Shown one piece after another: positions 24,234 through 37,000 of a stretch of DNA of 64,000 nucleotides. A model generated the notes under the pieces. The model saw only the letters and a program-made list of their open reading frames with translations, had not been told where the DNA came from and did not search any database. Numbering within the stretch: the stretch's first letter is position 1; each line of letters starts with the position of its first letter. The DNA is from Membranipora membranacea (lineage: Eukaryota > Bryozoa > Gymnolaemata > Cheilostomatida > Membraniporidae): positions 18,354,001-18,418,000 of the forward strand of contig OU612075.1 of the NCBI GenBank assembly GCA_914767715.1, in the 5' to 3' direction. The position numbers and the translations under genes were made by a program.

Positions 24234-27200
24234 ATGACAACTGCGGCTCGTCCAACATTTGAGCCAGCGAGAGGAGGCTCCGGTAAGGGAGAGACTGATT
24301 TATCTGCCCTCTCTAAACAGTACAGTAGTCGTGATCTTCCTGGTCATACCAAACTCAAATACAGGTGAGTAGGCAACCAGCTCCAGTAAGATAGTTCATT
24401 TGTAGACACAACAATCATCATCATAGTCTACCATCTACAGCACCCTGAGTTCTACCTGATTACCGAAGCATGTCTGAAGTGATACGGCTGATATTGATCA
24501 AAGTTATACAGGGTAGACTTATAACTAGTCCTGTGTGTACTTATATCCGTCCAGAGCGATTTCATGAGCAACCTCAAGTTTATCAGTGAATAAGGAGCAT
24601 TTGCTGAAACTTGCTCACACTCATTGAAGTTGACTCCCTTTCAAAGCAGTTGTAGCACATAACATTACACTCATTGTCTTATCTATTAATGTTTTATAGA
24701 CAAGATGGGCAAGGCAACAGCAGTGACCTGAAGAGCCGAGACTTCAGACGGGATTTGGATGAGAGAGAGCGAACAGCTCGAGAGAAAAGAACAGACAGAG
24801 ATTATTCCATTTCTTCTTCCACGAGTAGTAAACGATCCAGGATAGAACAGGCTCCTCCGTCTAATCTAGACGCAGACGATCCAGTGGACCAGGTTTGTGT
24901 TTAGGGCATTAGACTTGCTGCTTCTAAGCAACAGTCCAAGACCCAAACCACAATGATACGGTAGCAGTGGTCTTTCTGGTGACAGGGTTGATGCATATAG
25001 TTGAGATTAAATTACATAAAATAGCTGACATCATGACTTTCGTAACCCAGCTGATGAATATCATGTCCCTCTATAATATTACTCCAATGAAATTGGCATT
25101 CAGACCCCTTCCCAAGTGAGTTCAACACTTCGTGCCAGATCTGTGTGTTGCAACTGATGCACGGATTCGGCTGTTTAAGTTAAGGGCCCATACAAGTTTC
25201 TTTGACATAACTATTAGGCTAGCGAAATAGTTAGTCGGATTGTGATATTTATATTTGTATTTTTTTGTTCTTGTTTGGTTAGGATGCAGACAGCGACGAC
25301 GATTCCAGTGATGACGAGGACGATACTGCAGAGCTGATGGCAGAGCTTGCCAGAATCAAGAAAGAGAGACAACTTGAGGCTCAGGAAAAGGTGAGAATGT
25401 GTGAAATATTCTAAAATTGGCCAAATTTCCACTTTTACTGTTCATTGATGTATGAATTACAGCATCTGTGATTGACTCAGACTTACTTAAACCACTCTTC
25501 TTGTTATGATCTGAATGAGATATTAGGGGAATTATGAATGGCATGGCAGCCTATGGTTGTCTTCTCATCTCTTAGCTCAGATGCTCAAAAGTATCACACA
25601 GTACAAAAAAGGTTTTCTCACAAAAATAACTAAGATATAGTTAAATCTTTCTGACCTAAACACCTGATGTTGACATATTCTAAGTTTGTTCTAATTTGGT
25701 GGTTCTAACTTCTCATCTTTCTATCAACACAGTTCTATCATTGGTTCCCATTTCTTTCTGAGCTCTTCTTGCACACTCAGTAGAGCAACCTTGTTATAGA
25801 CTGTGAGCCCAAATCAAACATAGGTAGTACCAGTAACTTGTCGCAATGATGTGCTGGGGGTGGACTGTTCATCAATATTATCCATTTGAGGTGCTGAGGC
25901 TATAAGTCTATTCTGAGTTATGACAGGACCACTCTCTGTCTCCTTTAGTGTGGCCACCTCATACTTTTCCAGACTATGTAACTCCGTGCCTCCCTATAAA
26001 ATGAAGAATGCAACTTGAAGTAAATTACTAAATAAAATAATCCCTTGAATTTGGTCACAACATCATTAAATTAAATACTAAAGCTTCATACTACCTGAGG
26101 GCCAGTGTCAGTGCAAGAAGCAATTACTGCATGTCTTTGCAATACACTATCTAGCTTGTTAGGAAAGGTGGAGGACGCACAAAATGACATAACATAATGA
26201 AACTAGTGGTAAAGCCGTTATCCTGCTTGTCTTCCAATAAGATAAGCATAGTAAGTTTAAAATATTTCATGGTCTTAATACATTATGTGAAAACTGTGCT
26301 GATTTTGTGCTGGCAGGGGGGGGGGTCAAGGGGAGACATTAATTTAAATTGATAATCTTACTTTCTGTAACATAGTGTTGTTTCGTTTCCGCGTTTCATC
26401 TCTCTCTGCTTTGGCATTATAATATCTTGCACAACCAACAATAAGAATGCCAATGGCTAATGAGCAGCCTAGAATAGGCAGCAAAATGGCTCCTGAGTTG
26501 GGGGACTTTTTGCCTGTGCCTGGCTTTTCTGAAAATGAGAATAGGATACCAGAACTATTGTTCGAAATGTCTGTATCATTTTAAAACTTGAAAAGAAAAC
26601 GAAATATGTTCAAGACTATTTCACTTGTGGACATGAACTATTGATTGATGAGGGTAATCTCATTCTCACATGATGGAATGTAACTTAGCACAGGCTGATT
26701 ACGGTCAGTTGCGTTGGTTGTATTCACATCCTCATTGAGAAAAAGAATAGATAGTAACAATCATGATTTTTTTTAATATATCAAAAATAATATAATAGGT
26801 TGATTATTGTTTTTGACCCACCAACTCGGTTAAAACTTATCTCAAAGCTTATATAGGAGTCAAGGAGATATATTTGGTAAAGAGCATCATCACACCAATC
26901 TGCTCTACATTTCACTACCTACTTGTTGTGGTAATCATCCTAAGACCTCCTCCGTATGTACCCCTCTCACCTACATACAGAACATCATCGACTGTCACTA
27001 CAGAGCTGGGCTGAAACATCTCACACTGGGATATCTGACCGTCTCTGTGACCCGCTACTCCTGTACAGAGATGATACGCCAGCTCTCTGCATAACGGCGA
27101 GCAGATTTAGATTTTAGTATGCAATGTTATAATATATGCTCTTATATTATCACATGTAACAATCATTATAAAATAGCAGTGGGTATGACTGAGTAATTTT

Positions 27201-29700
27201 TTTGGTCTCAAATACATTGCATTCTTGCCGAGTTGCACAACCTTAAATCTTTCAAGAGGCGGTTGACTTGATTCAGGCAGACCACTAAAACATAGACACA
27301 AGGATTTTCCCAAAAAACTTTCACACTGTCATTATTGTGTATTATATCAAATACCAATTAGGTTTCCCCTTTTGGCTTGACTAGATGTTTTCCTAGTTAC
27401 TCCTTTTCCTCATGCTCAAAAAAAGAAAAGTTCTAGAGCTATGGAGTGAGTTATGTTCTCCTGGGGTACATTGAATTTAATCCAGAGCAAGACTCATATG
27501 GATTTGAGACTTGTGGAACTAAAGGCCAATATATGACCCTGAACAGACTAAGACATAATATGGCTGGCTCCACACATCCACTTGTGGACATATGTCAATG
27601 AGGTTCCCAAAATGATCTTCTATATAGCCATCAGTTGTGGGCAATCTGACTAATCGCAATTTGGAATCTTAATCCATAAAGGAAATTGCACTATAGACTT
27701 ACCTTTTTAGATCTATTCCTCTCACTCGATTACTTGCGTACTCTGCTATTGCATATATTCTCTGGTACAGTAATTGGATGTCTTTGATTTGGTCAAAGAC
27801 GGTTTCATTGAGATTTTCTGCATCTCCATGGAAATCATCCTTGTGAGCAGAATTTCCTGTCACTAGAGAGTAGTGTGAGAGACTGTCAATCTCAAACACA
27901 CCCTGATTGTATGACGCCAGGATTTTATCACCCTCCAGGGCCAAGCCTGTGATGACCATGGCGCTTTTGAACAGTCTGTGTGCAATTCTTGCTGTTATGT
28001 TGATTGTAAGCACCTCCTCGTAATCAGCGACATATAGCATGTGTGTTATATTTTGATACAATAAAGCACCTGGTGCAACAAATTTGAGGTCTGAGAGTGA
28101 GATGTCGATGTCTCCATGTTCTTGTATCCTTTGATCTCCACATTTTCCTGCGAATTGAGAAGTTTGATACGAGGTTCGGTCTACCCACCTTAGGCAGTTA
28201 TTGTTCGTATCACTCACTACTAGCATTGTTCGGTTGATTTGAGCCAATGAGGCAATACTACTAAACTTAGCAAGAGTTCCTTTAGCTTCTATGTAGCCAT
28301 TGGTTATTGGTAATCCCACTAACGCCCATGCCGTTTTAGTTTCTAAGTCTACTATGGAAACTGCGTGATCTAGGCACGCCAGCAGTCGGTGGTTGTGTGA
28401 CATGTCTCGTTCGATATGTGTAAAGATACTTTCGTTGTACAGTGCTATGATGGTTGTTATGTGCGATCTCGCAAATATCTTTGCAAAGTCAAGTTGTAAT
28501 CCTTCCTTCATCGCATGGTCTAGGTATTCTGTGTCAATGGCATTTACTAGTGATATACATATAGTATATAACAGTATCCTAGGTAGCATAGTGGAGTTTT
28601 TATATATCCGAGTATTGGAAAAAAGATTTGTAACAAGATAAAAAGTTCTGTATTTATTTCTCTGTGTTGACATCCCGTCATTTCATTGTTGTAAGCGCTG
28701 AGCTGTTACTGAATGAACACATTGTTTTGCAAAACCCAAAGCAATATTAGCAAATAGATTTTCTCTTAAATGTATCCATACTTTTCACCCATCTTTATTC
28801 TATCTCAAGTCTTAAATAAAATAGCTTGGTTGGTCAATGCATTTAGTATTGAACCAAGGAGTTACTCCTTGATTGAACAGAGAACGAAAATGACATTAGA
28901 TTTTGATGTGTTATAAGCCTAATAATCTATTATAAAAGTGAGGATGTGCATACAGGACACTGATGTAGCACACTTGCTCACTATAGAAAGGAATTTAATC
29001 ATCACACTCACATTTATCATATTGATGTTCTTTAGGAGATGGAAAAGAAGCAAGATGAAGAAAGAATTAGAACAGAAAATATTCTCAGAGGAAACCCACT
29101 ACTCAATAAAGGCCCTGGAGCCGCAGCAGCGGAACCTTCAGAATTTAAAGTGAAGCGAAGGTATGTTGCTAAGGGATCATGCATCTCCATTATCAAGCTA
29201 ATTGCCACAGAATTATAAACCAATCCAGTAAAAATATTTTTTTCAATTTATGTAAAGCTTAAAATTAATCCTATCTTTGTAATATGATGCATTGAAATGG
29301 AAGGCAACCGGATGTATATTATCTTTACGCGAGAGATAAGCCCATAATAAAGATATAGGGTTATTCTTAAATTACTCCTTCACAATATATTGTCACCAAT
29401 AAGTTGCATGTGGAAGATGAAGAGACCGTTGTAATGTGATTTTGAGTTATAAGGCAGCATGGGAAGGCAAACAGACTTAGAATATGATTTGAAGCTGAAC
29501 GTAAATAAATCAATTGTGCTTTTATTCTTGATTTCCTTGATCTAGCCTTTTATTCTTTATTCTCATTTTTTAGATGGGACGACGATGTGGTATTCAAAAA
29601 CTGTGCTAAGATGGAGGATGATAAAAAGAAAACAGAATTCATAAACGACACACTCAGATCTGAATTCCACCGAAAGTTCATGTCTAAATATATCAAATAG
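24234..29700 (+). CDS. CWC15: Spliceosome-associated protein CWC15, 5 exons
   Basis: Exons 24234-24364, 24700-24892, 25283-25390, 29036-29160 and 29574-29700 join in frame to 227 aa, close to the 229 aa of human CWC15. CWC15 is a component of the PRP19/CDC5L-associated spliceosome. The N-terminus [15 protein letters not shown] and the segment [15 protein letters not shown] are diagnostic. An acidic block ([14 protein letters not shown]) and the helix [13 protein letters not shown] follow. The C-terminus GNPLLN, then [13 protein letters not shown] and [11 protein letters not shown], is the most conserved part of the family. Intron 3 (3.6 kb) contains a complete gene on the opposite strand. Poly(A) candidates AATAAA lie at 29871 and 29902. 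Confidence 0.97.
25814..28589 (-). CDS. Secreted/type I membrane NHL-like beta-propeller protein nested in a CWC15 intron, 4 exons
   Basis: Exons 28589-27703, 27086-26923, 26528-26362 and 25993-25814 (minus) join in frame to 465 aa. The chosen ATG at 28589 places a clean signal peptide ([17 protein letters not shown]) at the N-terminus. An in-frame ATG 28 codons upstream would bury it. The ectodomain has repeated blades of NHL type, for example [30 protein letters not shown] and [20 protein letters not shown], with several N-glycosylation sites. One transmembrane helix lies at about 363-384 ([20 protein letters not shown]), followed by a cytosolic tail of about 80 residues ending T-T-Y-V. The gene lies wholly inside CWC15 intron 3 in antisense. 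The ligand is unknown. NHL proteins usually act as binding platforms. Confidence 0.82.
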
Positions 29701-31004
29701 ACTCAGTCATGAATCCATACCTACTGCAATATCACAGATAGCCATGTTATACGTCCGTAATGGATGACTAGCGCTGGCTGAAACGCCAACTAACAAAATT
29801 GGGAAGAAAAGAATTCAGCCAATCTGATGTACATATAAATAAGGCATCTCATATAGAAAGAAGGCCATATAATAAATAAATGAATTGAGTACTTTTTACT
29901 GAATAAATACTGATGTCCCCAGCAGATATAAGACAAAGAATAATCTGCAGACTTAAAGTATTTGAGAGTTGTCCTTCCATGTAGAGACAGAATGCAACTC
30001 CCAAGTTAAATATTGTAAGTTTATCAGTTCATCCTGTGAAAACATATGTATCTTCTGTGTAAAAAGAAATCAAGAGTACTGACATACATCGGCTTTTGTC
30101 TAATGACTTTCAAACTACATAATTTTGATGAAGGTTGAAAAATAAAAATATAGTCCTAACTTCACAACAATAATTCCACATATAGAGAAACACATGTCTG
30201 TGATTCCACCACTGGAACGCTTGGCCTCGCTCAATCAAGGAGGATGAGTTATTTAAATCCATGGCATGGCCATTCATAAATTTAGCCGTAGCATAATCAG
30301 GAGTAATATTGGACTTACAGCTTAAACTAGATTATAGGTTGCTTAAAGACATTGTCCATAGTAATTGTTGAGTTGTCACTGAGACCCGGCCATAACCAAC
30401 CCACTCTAACAGCTAGAAGTTGAAAGTTCAGAGTTGTCTGTGGTTTGATTTCTGAAAATTTAGTGAACAAGTGCTTGTGAATAAAAAGTAAGACAACTTC
30501 AGAAAGATAAGCAAAACAAAAACAAACAATGCATTTCAGTTCATAACGCTGTAGTTTTCTTGTTTACAGATATTCATCAAGGTGAGTGTCTAGTCTGGTA
30601 TAAGTAACAGCTGACCTAATGATAACAATACATTTGTTGTTTCAGCAATAAGATTATAGATATGTGATCTCAGTCAACATCATGTACAGTAGCTTTCATT
30701 AGGATATTTATTTTGAATCTTGTAATCTGCCGGCTAGAAATTCATACCCATCCATGTGACATCGCAGTGATTTTTCCTACAAAAGCTGAGTATTGTTTGT
30801 ATCATCCGGGTTAGTTTCAGTTTGAGCTTAAAATCGCTGCATGGGCCAGGTTGATTCATTGGCCAAGGATAACGGGAACAAAACAGCTTTCCATATAGAA
30901 AATATATTCGTGTATTCGTAGGGTTATGAATATGTGTGTATGTATGTGATATTATTATCACTTTTGGTGTTGTAGTAGGAGCCCTCCAGTCTCATGCCTG
31001 CTTG
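29701..31004. other. CWC15 3' region and upstream region of the dispanin-like gene
   Basis: No gene recognised. AATAAA at 29871 and 29902 probably end CWC15. A short acceptor-donor pair at about 30569-30580 and the acceptor tgttgtag at about 30974 suggest 5' untranslated exons of the downstream gene, but neither can be confirmed. Confidence 0.4.
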
Positions 31005-31020
31005 ATGAATGAATGAGTGA
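31005..31020 (+). promoter_or_regulatory. Two overlapping minimal uORFs across the start of the dispanin-like gene
   Basis: ATGs at 31005 and 31009 each open a three-codon frame (Met-Asn-Glu-stop) whose stops fall just after the main ATG at 31013. Another ATG at 30994 gives Met-Pro-Ala-stop. The tandem atgaatgaatg context means a scanning ribosome must leak past, or reinitiate after, three short frames. Confidence 0.5.
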
Positions 31021-34000
31021 GTGGTCAGGTGTTGTAAACAGCTGCCAGAACAAGGACCTATCAGACTCGGCGACAGAATACCAATATCAATCGGACATTC
31101 TGATTGGCTCGGGTGAATACAACAGTGATTCTGAAACTCTTATACCGAGTCCTCATCTAGTACAGCCTAAGAGAAGTAGTGTCAGTTATGTCAGCCGCCG
31201 TTACTCTCTGAGCAGTGATGTGAGTTACCATCTAATCTAGAATGTTAATAGTTTGTGAAGTTTCTGTGTTAGTAGAGATGGCTCAGTTGGTTTGAGCGCC
31301 GTCCTTCAGCATGTGAGTGTTGAAGGTCTTGGGTTCGAACCCAACTGCAGCCCATTGACTACTGGGGTTTGTGTTGGTTGGCCCTAAGATGTGCTCTGAC
31401 CTGCCTGCAAACAGAGAGCAACTTAGCAGCTTAGGCAACAATTAATATTTTGCCGCCCATGCTGTGGGATCAATGAATCATTGATGGGATGTTGAGTGTT
31501 ATATGACCATCTGATTTTAATCAACTATTTTAATCAACCATTTAAACCACGGGCTCTAGTCATCTGTGTCCTAGCATTATGAAACGAGAGTGTAAGAAAA
31601 GATAACAGTCCTGTTTGGAGTTGAATAATTGTTCTTTTGTGAGACCATTTTTTACGAAAGAATTTTCCAGCTAACATTTTGTTTTTCGCGACATTACGAA
31701 ATGTAAGCTGTCACTTCCTTTGCTGAAGATGCAAAACAATTGTTGTTATTTTTTCCTTCAGCCCCACTTTTCATCAAACGCCACATCACACCCGATAGTA
31801 ACAATCTTAGAGGAGGACCCTACTGACTGTGACTATACTACAGAAAACAGTAACAACTCCCCAACCACACTACCAGCTGCTGTGTTAGAACCTCTAGTCA
31901 TCAAAGAGTTTATACCCAGGTAAACGCCTTAAGAGTTCTGAGTTACAAAGACAATTATAAATCTCAACATCTCTTGACGGCTATAATGGTATTTGTTCAT
32001 GATTTCGGGTATTATCCCATCAAACGCCTGCATCACGCTTTACTCGTTGATATGAGCAGCGAATTGATATTTGTCTTGAGAACCCGTAACTATCATAAAA
32101 CATTCCAATTCTACATCAGTTGCGGGGGCATTTCAGAAGTCAGACTTCATTAAAAATAATGTAATGTCGCAACTCGATTTCTTTATCTAAATCTGCATTC
32201 ACACTTCCGACTAATTGGACAGACAACAATCAATTCGACTGTTCTCATAACTGTCCGTCAAATTACTTGGCAGTATAAGCTTAGGTTGAGAAGAGCCGGA
32301 CTTATCTCATAGTACCTATATCTTTCTCACATTGTAGAGAGCAGCTAGCTCACCAAGTAAAGAGCCAACCATATTATAAACAGATCAGATCTGAACTAGA
32401 GCTAACCGCCAGTGAACCCGGTATTTTAGAGAGGTAACAAATCTATATTTGGCTCGGCGAATGTGTTGCCTCTGATCCACACTGATGATGTGATATAATA
32501 TTGCATGTATATCTCTGATTGATAGAGTGAACTAATTCACTTAACATGAGTACCATCACATGGAATTTGGTGTGACCACCCGAGTTCAAGTTTTCCAAAT
32601 AGGAGTGGGTACATGTTAGGTACTCGTACTAAACAGTCTCTAACGATCAGAGATACACATGTTAATTTATAGTGTAGTCTCGATGTCAGTATGCCTCTGA
32701 TCACCTGTTGGCTCCCCCACAAAAAAGTCAATCAGAGGCAACACATAAGATATATTCGGCTGTGCACCTGAAGCAAGACCCGTTAGTTTTATCGTTAGGT
32801 CATCACTTGTTAGTTTCACATACTATGCTCAACAATAATCACAGCTTAGGTGGCTTAGGCACTGGTTCTTAAGCGCATGAAAGGTCCTGCAATCCAATTC
32901 GACTGCAGTTCATGAACATCTGGGGTTGGTTCGGCCCCAGGTGTGCTCCGACCCACTCACAAACTGATCGAAATCTAGACCAAATACTGCAGCCTCTCCC
33001 TTAAGATATCCCCAATTCGTTGGGATGTGGCACGCGTAAGACCTTGTGATTTTAACCAACATGTTTCTAACCAACATTAAACAATATATGATCTATCTGT
33101 ACTGCAGGGTAGCCTCCCCATTACTACTGGGAAACGAGGAAGGTGCCAGTCAGATTGAATCCGAGAGTTTACAGAGCGTCGACAGCTTCGCCACAGACGA
33201 AGCGCTAAAAGAAGAGGAAGGCTTTCTCATCGCGTCTGATCAACAGGCAGCCTACATTTCGGCAGCGTCCGAGGAGTTTTATTACCCAGACTCCGCTGGA
33301 GATTTAGATCTCAAGTTTGAGATAATGGAGTCGCATACAGAGAATGCAAGGAGAGATAAAAGAAGACGAAGTACCGTGGTGAGTACCGTGTGGGATGTGT
33401 GTACTGTGTGGGATGTGTGTACTGTGTGGGATGTGTGTACGTATGGAATGTGTGTGTTTCATGTAGAAATTTTGATATTAGGTGCAGTTATGCCCCTTTT
33501 CAGAATAAAAGCCACATCCACACACATTGTTTTTCTTTAGCGGAATTGTGGTTTTCTGATCTAGCTTGTCTCAAATCCACACTCTAGTTTTTCATATAGG
33601 GAGTTCTGAAAGGAGGCACTACTGTACCTACCTCAACTTTCGGCACATTTTGTTTTAGATGTGATTGGCAAGTCAGTTTTAGTGAAATGCAGGGGTTTGG
33701 TGAATTTACTCCTTTGCATTCATATATCAGTTTTTACTTATTGCTCGAGAGTTTTAAACACTGAGAATAATAAAATGCCCAGTTTAAATTCTTTGATATA
33801 CATTAGGTAAATTCGCGCCCTTGGTATCTATATTAAATAATCATTAATCATAATCATTTTCATGGGGAAATCCAACTGAATAGATTTTATGATTAGGTAT
33901 ACGGTTTTTTTATATCAGCCAAATGAAACTTAGAATTATCTCCTCATTGGTAATAGGGAGACAACTTGAATTCAAGTTGGACTCAGTTGGATTTCCCCAT

Positions 34001-37000
34001 GAAAATGATTATGATTAATGATTATTTAATATAGATACCAAGGGCGCGAATTTACCTATTAGAGGAGTAAATATAAGCAAAAGTTAACTTTAGCTAGTTT
34101 TGGGATGACTTAACGTTAACTAGCAAAAACTTTTGCTGGTTGAGGTTTGAGTTGTTAATATAATAGATAATAACAAATAAATAATATAACAAATAATATA
34201 ATAAATAATATAACAAATAAGCTGAGTAAATATTAGCTAGCTGTAACTTTCACTGTTTCAGGCCTGTGTAAAATCACGACCTTTTCCTCTTGCCAATACT
34301 TCTGTATCGGTGTATCCAAAGTATCATGTGTTGCACAAGTACCTATAGTTTTAGTGTATAAGTAGCCAATGTGTTGGATCTTATTGTTTGGGGACCACCC
34401 GGCCAGCAGTCAACTAGTGAATAGGTTGTTTTTTAGTTATTTGTTATTGGTTGTCGGTGATTGGTTTTTATTGTTGTCTTATTTTTGATTGTTGTTGTCC
34501 TCTATTGTTGTGATTGTTGTCTCTGTTACAAGCTCCTCTAGTGAAACGCATTCGTGATCAGTTGTATAACATGTGCTGGAAACTTGTTTTCGCATGTGTT
34601 CTTTCTGTTTTAGCCAGATGTTGAACCTCGCTCCTGGAGAATGGTAGACGGCGTTGGGACAGGTAAGGCCACCACTGGTAACAAATGTAATGATAGCCAA
34701 GGGCCTCTGTTTAAATTGGTTCACATGTGTCAATTTGCCAAGCAAACTGGAACTCAGTACAATTGTCAGTTAGTAGTTCAAAATTCTATTGGAAGATCTT
34801 TTTAGCATGATTACCTCAGCCTACTTGGTGCAGTTGATGAAATTATAATAACAATACATTTATTGTCAGCAACATTTCATCCTCTCTTATATTTTTCATG
34901 ATGTGACAAAAACATAAATGGCAAAAAAAAGAAGAAATGTTAACAAAAATTCAGCAAATAATGAAGACCTCTGCCAATGATCTAAAAAAGTGTTGAAGTA
35001 GCCTTTTCTTGAACATTTTTATAGTTTTAGTGCTTCTCAATGTAGCAGGTAAAAATTGAAATTTGTTGCAATAATATGGTTTAGGTGACATACGCGATAG
35101 ATTATCTAATCGCTATTTCTTTATTCAACAGCAGATCCTACAGCTATTTCTTACAGTACATATGAACATGTGGCAGCTGGACACAGAAGTCCTCCTGGTT
35201 ATCGATCGGTAACAGGCACTTCAAGCAATCCCGCCGGGCACCATTCTCCAAGAGGCTATACCGCCAGTCCTCAACCTCAACCTCACCCTCCACCTATGAA
35301 ACAACGGCAGGTATATCTGGTCCATCAGTAAATCTCAATTGAAACCATTTAGAAACAAATGAAGTACAGGTAGGCCTACTAAAATTAGAGAGCTTGCTTT
35401 TCTGTGAATTGATGCTCCTGTTGCTTTATGATTTTTGGGGACTCAGATTAAAGAATACATGAATCATTTATCTCCAAAATGAGGTTGTGGCTCTGTAGGA
35501 AAGGCAGTCAATTATACTGCATTATATAATACTCCGCATAAAGACCACAGAGGTCTAATGCTGTGTTTACACTTAAGATTTTTCGGATATATTTCTCCGT
35601 CTGATTTTTCCAATAGATTTCTCATTTACACAAACTATTATTTAGAGCTCCAAATGATAGCTTTAAAAGCAAAAATCTGCAGTGTAAATGCAGCTTAAAC
35701 CACCTAATCTAAGGCTATAGTGACAGCTGGTCAAATTAAAATAGGGTTAAATACCCCACAAATGCAAACCAATGTTGGATGCACACCAAACCCTGAGTTA
35801 ATTCCTTATTTTATTTGTTTATAGAGGTTTTCTAAAAAGTATACAGATAACAAAAAGAATTCTGTTAAAGTTGACTTGTTGGCCTCTGGAAAAAGTAAAA
35901 AACATGATAAGCCTACTACCTAAATTAAAGACAAAGTAAATTATAATGAATAACAATATTGGTCATGAATTATTTTGAAGAAAAATAAGTTTGGATAATA
36001 GTGTTGCAGTTAAGGAGCTGATTAGCCCCCAGAATAAACATTGGGCAAAATAAGAAATGTATGATGGTACTCACACTAAGTGAATTAATTCCCTCTCTAT
36101 CGATCAGAGATATACATATACATATACATATACATATCACTTGATCATGTGAGTTAGATGTAAATAAATGACAAATGTGAAAGTTAGGTCAGCTGTAGCT
36201 CCATCTTTGTTCCAGTCCATGGTGACTGCGGCGGACGTGGATCTCGGATTCACAGGAGGTGGATATAGTACCAATGGATTCATTGATAGTACAGTGAGTG
36301 TCGGAACCGTCGTCAGCCCAGGGTTACAGAATCGGTACGACAATGTTATGGATGAGCTATCAGAGAAACAAGGCAGAGTTTCACGTAAGTCATCTTATGA
36401 GGACCCAAACTGAATAAAACACATTTTTATTTCAGTTATCACCTTTCTATGCTCACCGTTTTTGTAATACACTTAATATGCTGTACAGTAGTACTAAGGC
36501 CAATGTGAACACGCAACATCAAATTAAACCAATGCAGTGATTACAAGAATAAGTTATTTCTTTAGTCTTGAAAGGTTTTCCAAAATGAATAAAGATGGCC
36601 ATTGCATTTACATGTAGCTATGAAACAGTAGCTTGCTGAGTAAATCTGTTCTGCTCCTTAAAATTGCTTGGTCTTCTAGTCAGACACTTTGCCCATTTAT
36701 GGACTGTTTCAACTGTGTATTTTGGTGTGGTCTGTGATTCTCATTAAACACCACTTTAGACACATGGCCAGTGAGTAGGCTGTTCCTCACATCATTTATA
36801 CATCTGTGTTTTGATCTATAAACATCCTCTCCTGTACTCACCTATCCCAGTACCACTTAACTTAAACCTGGACATACTACTGTGTAATTTCATTGAATTC
36901 ATTGCAGATATCGCCCTGCCTGACTTATCTGTCAATTTTAATTTTCTTTTCTGCAGCCCGAAAAATCAAAGAGATATTGAGAGGATCTGTGTATACTGAT

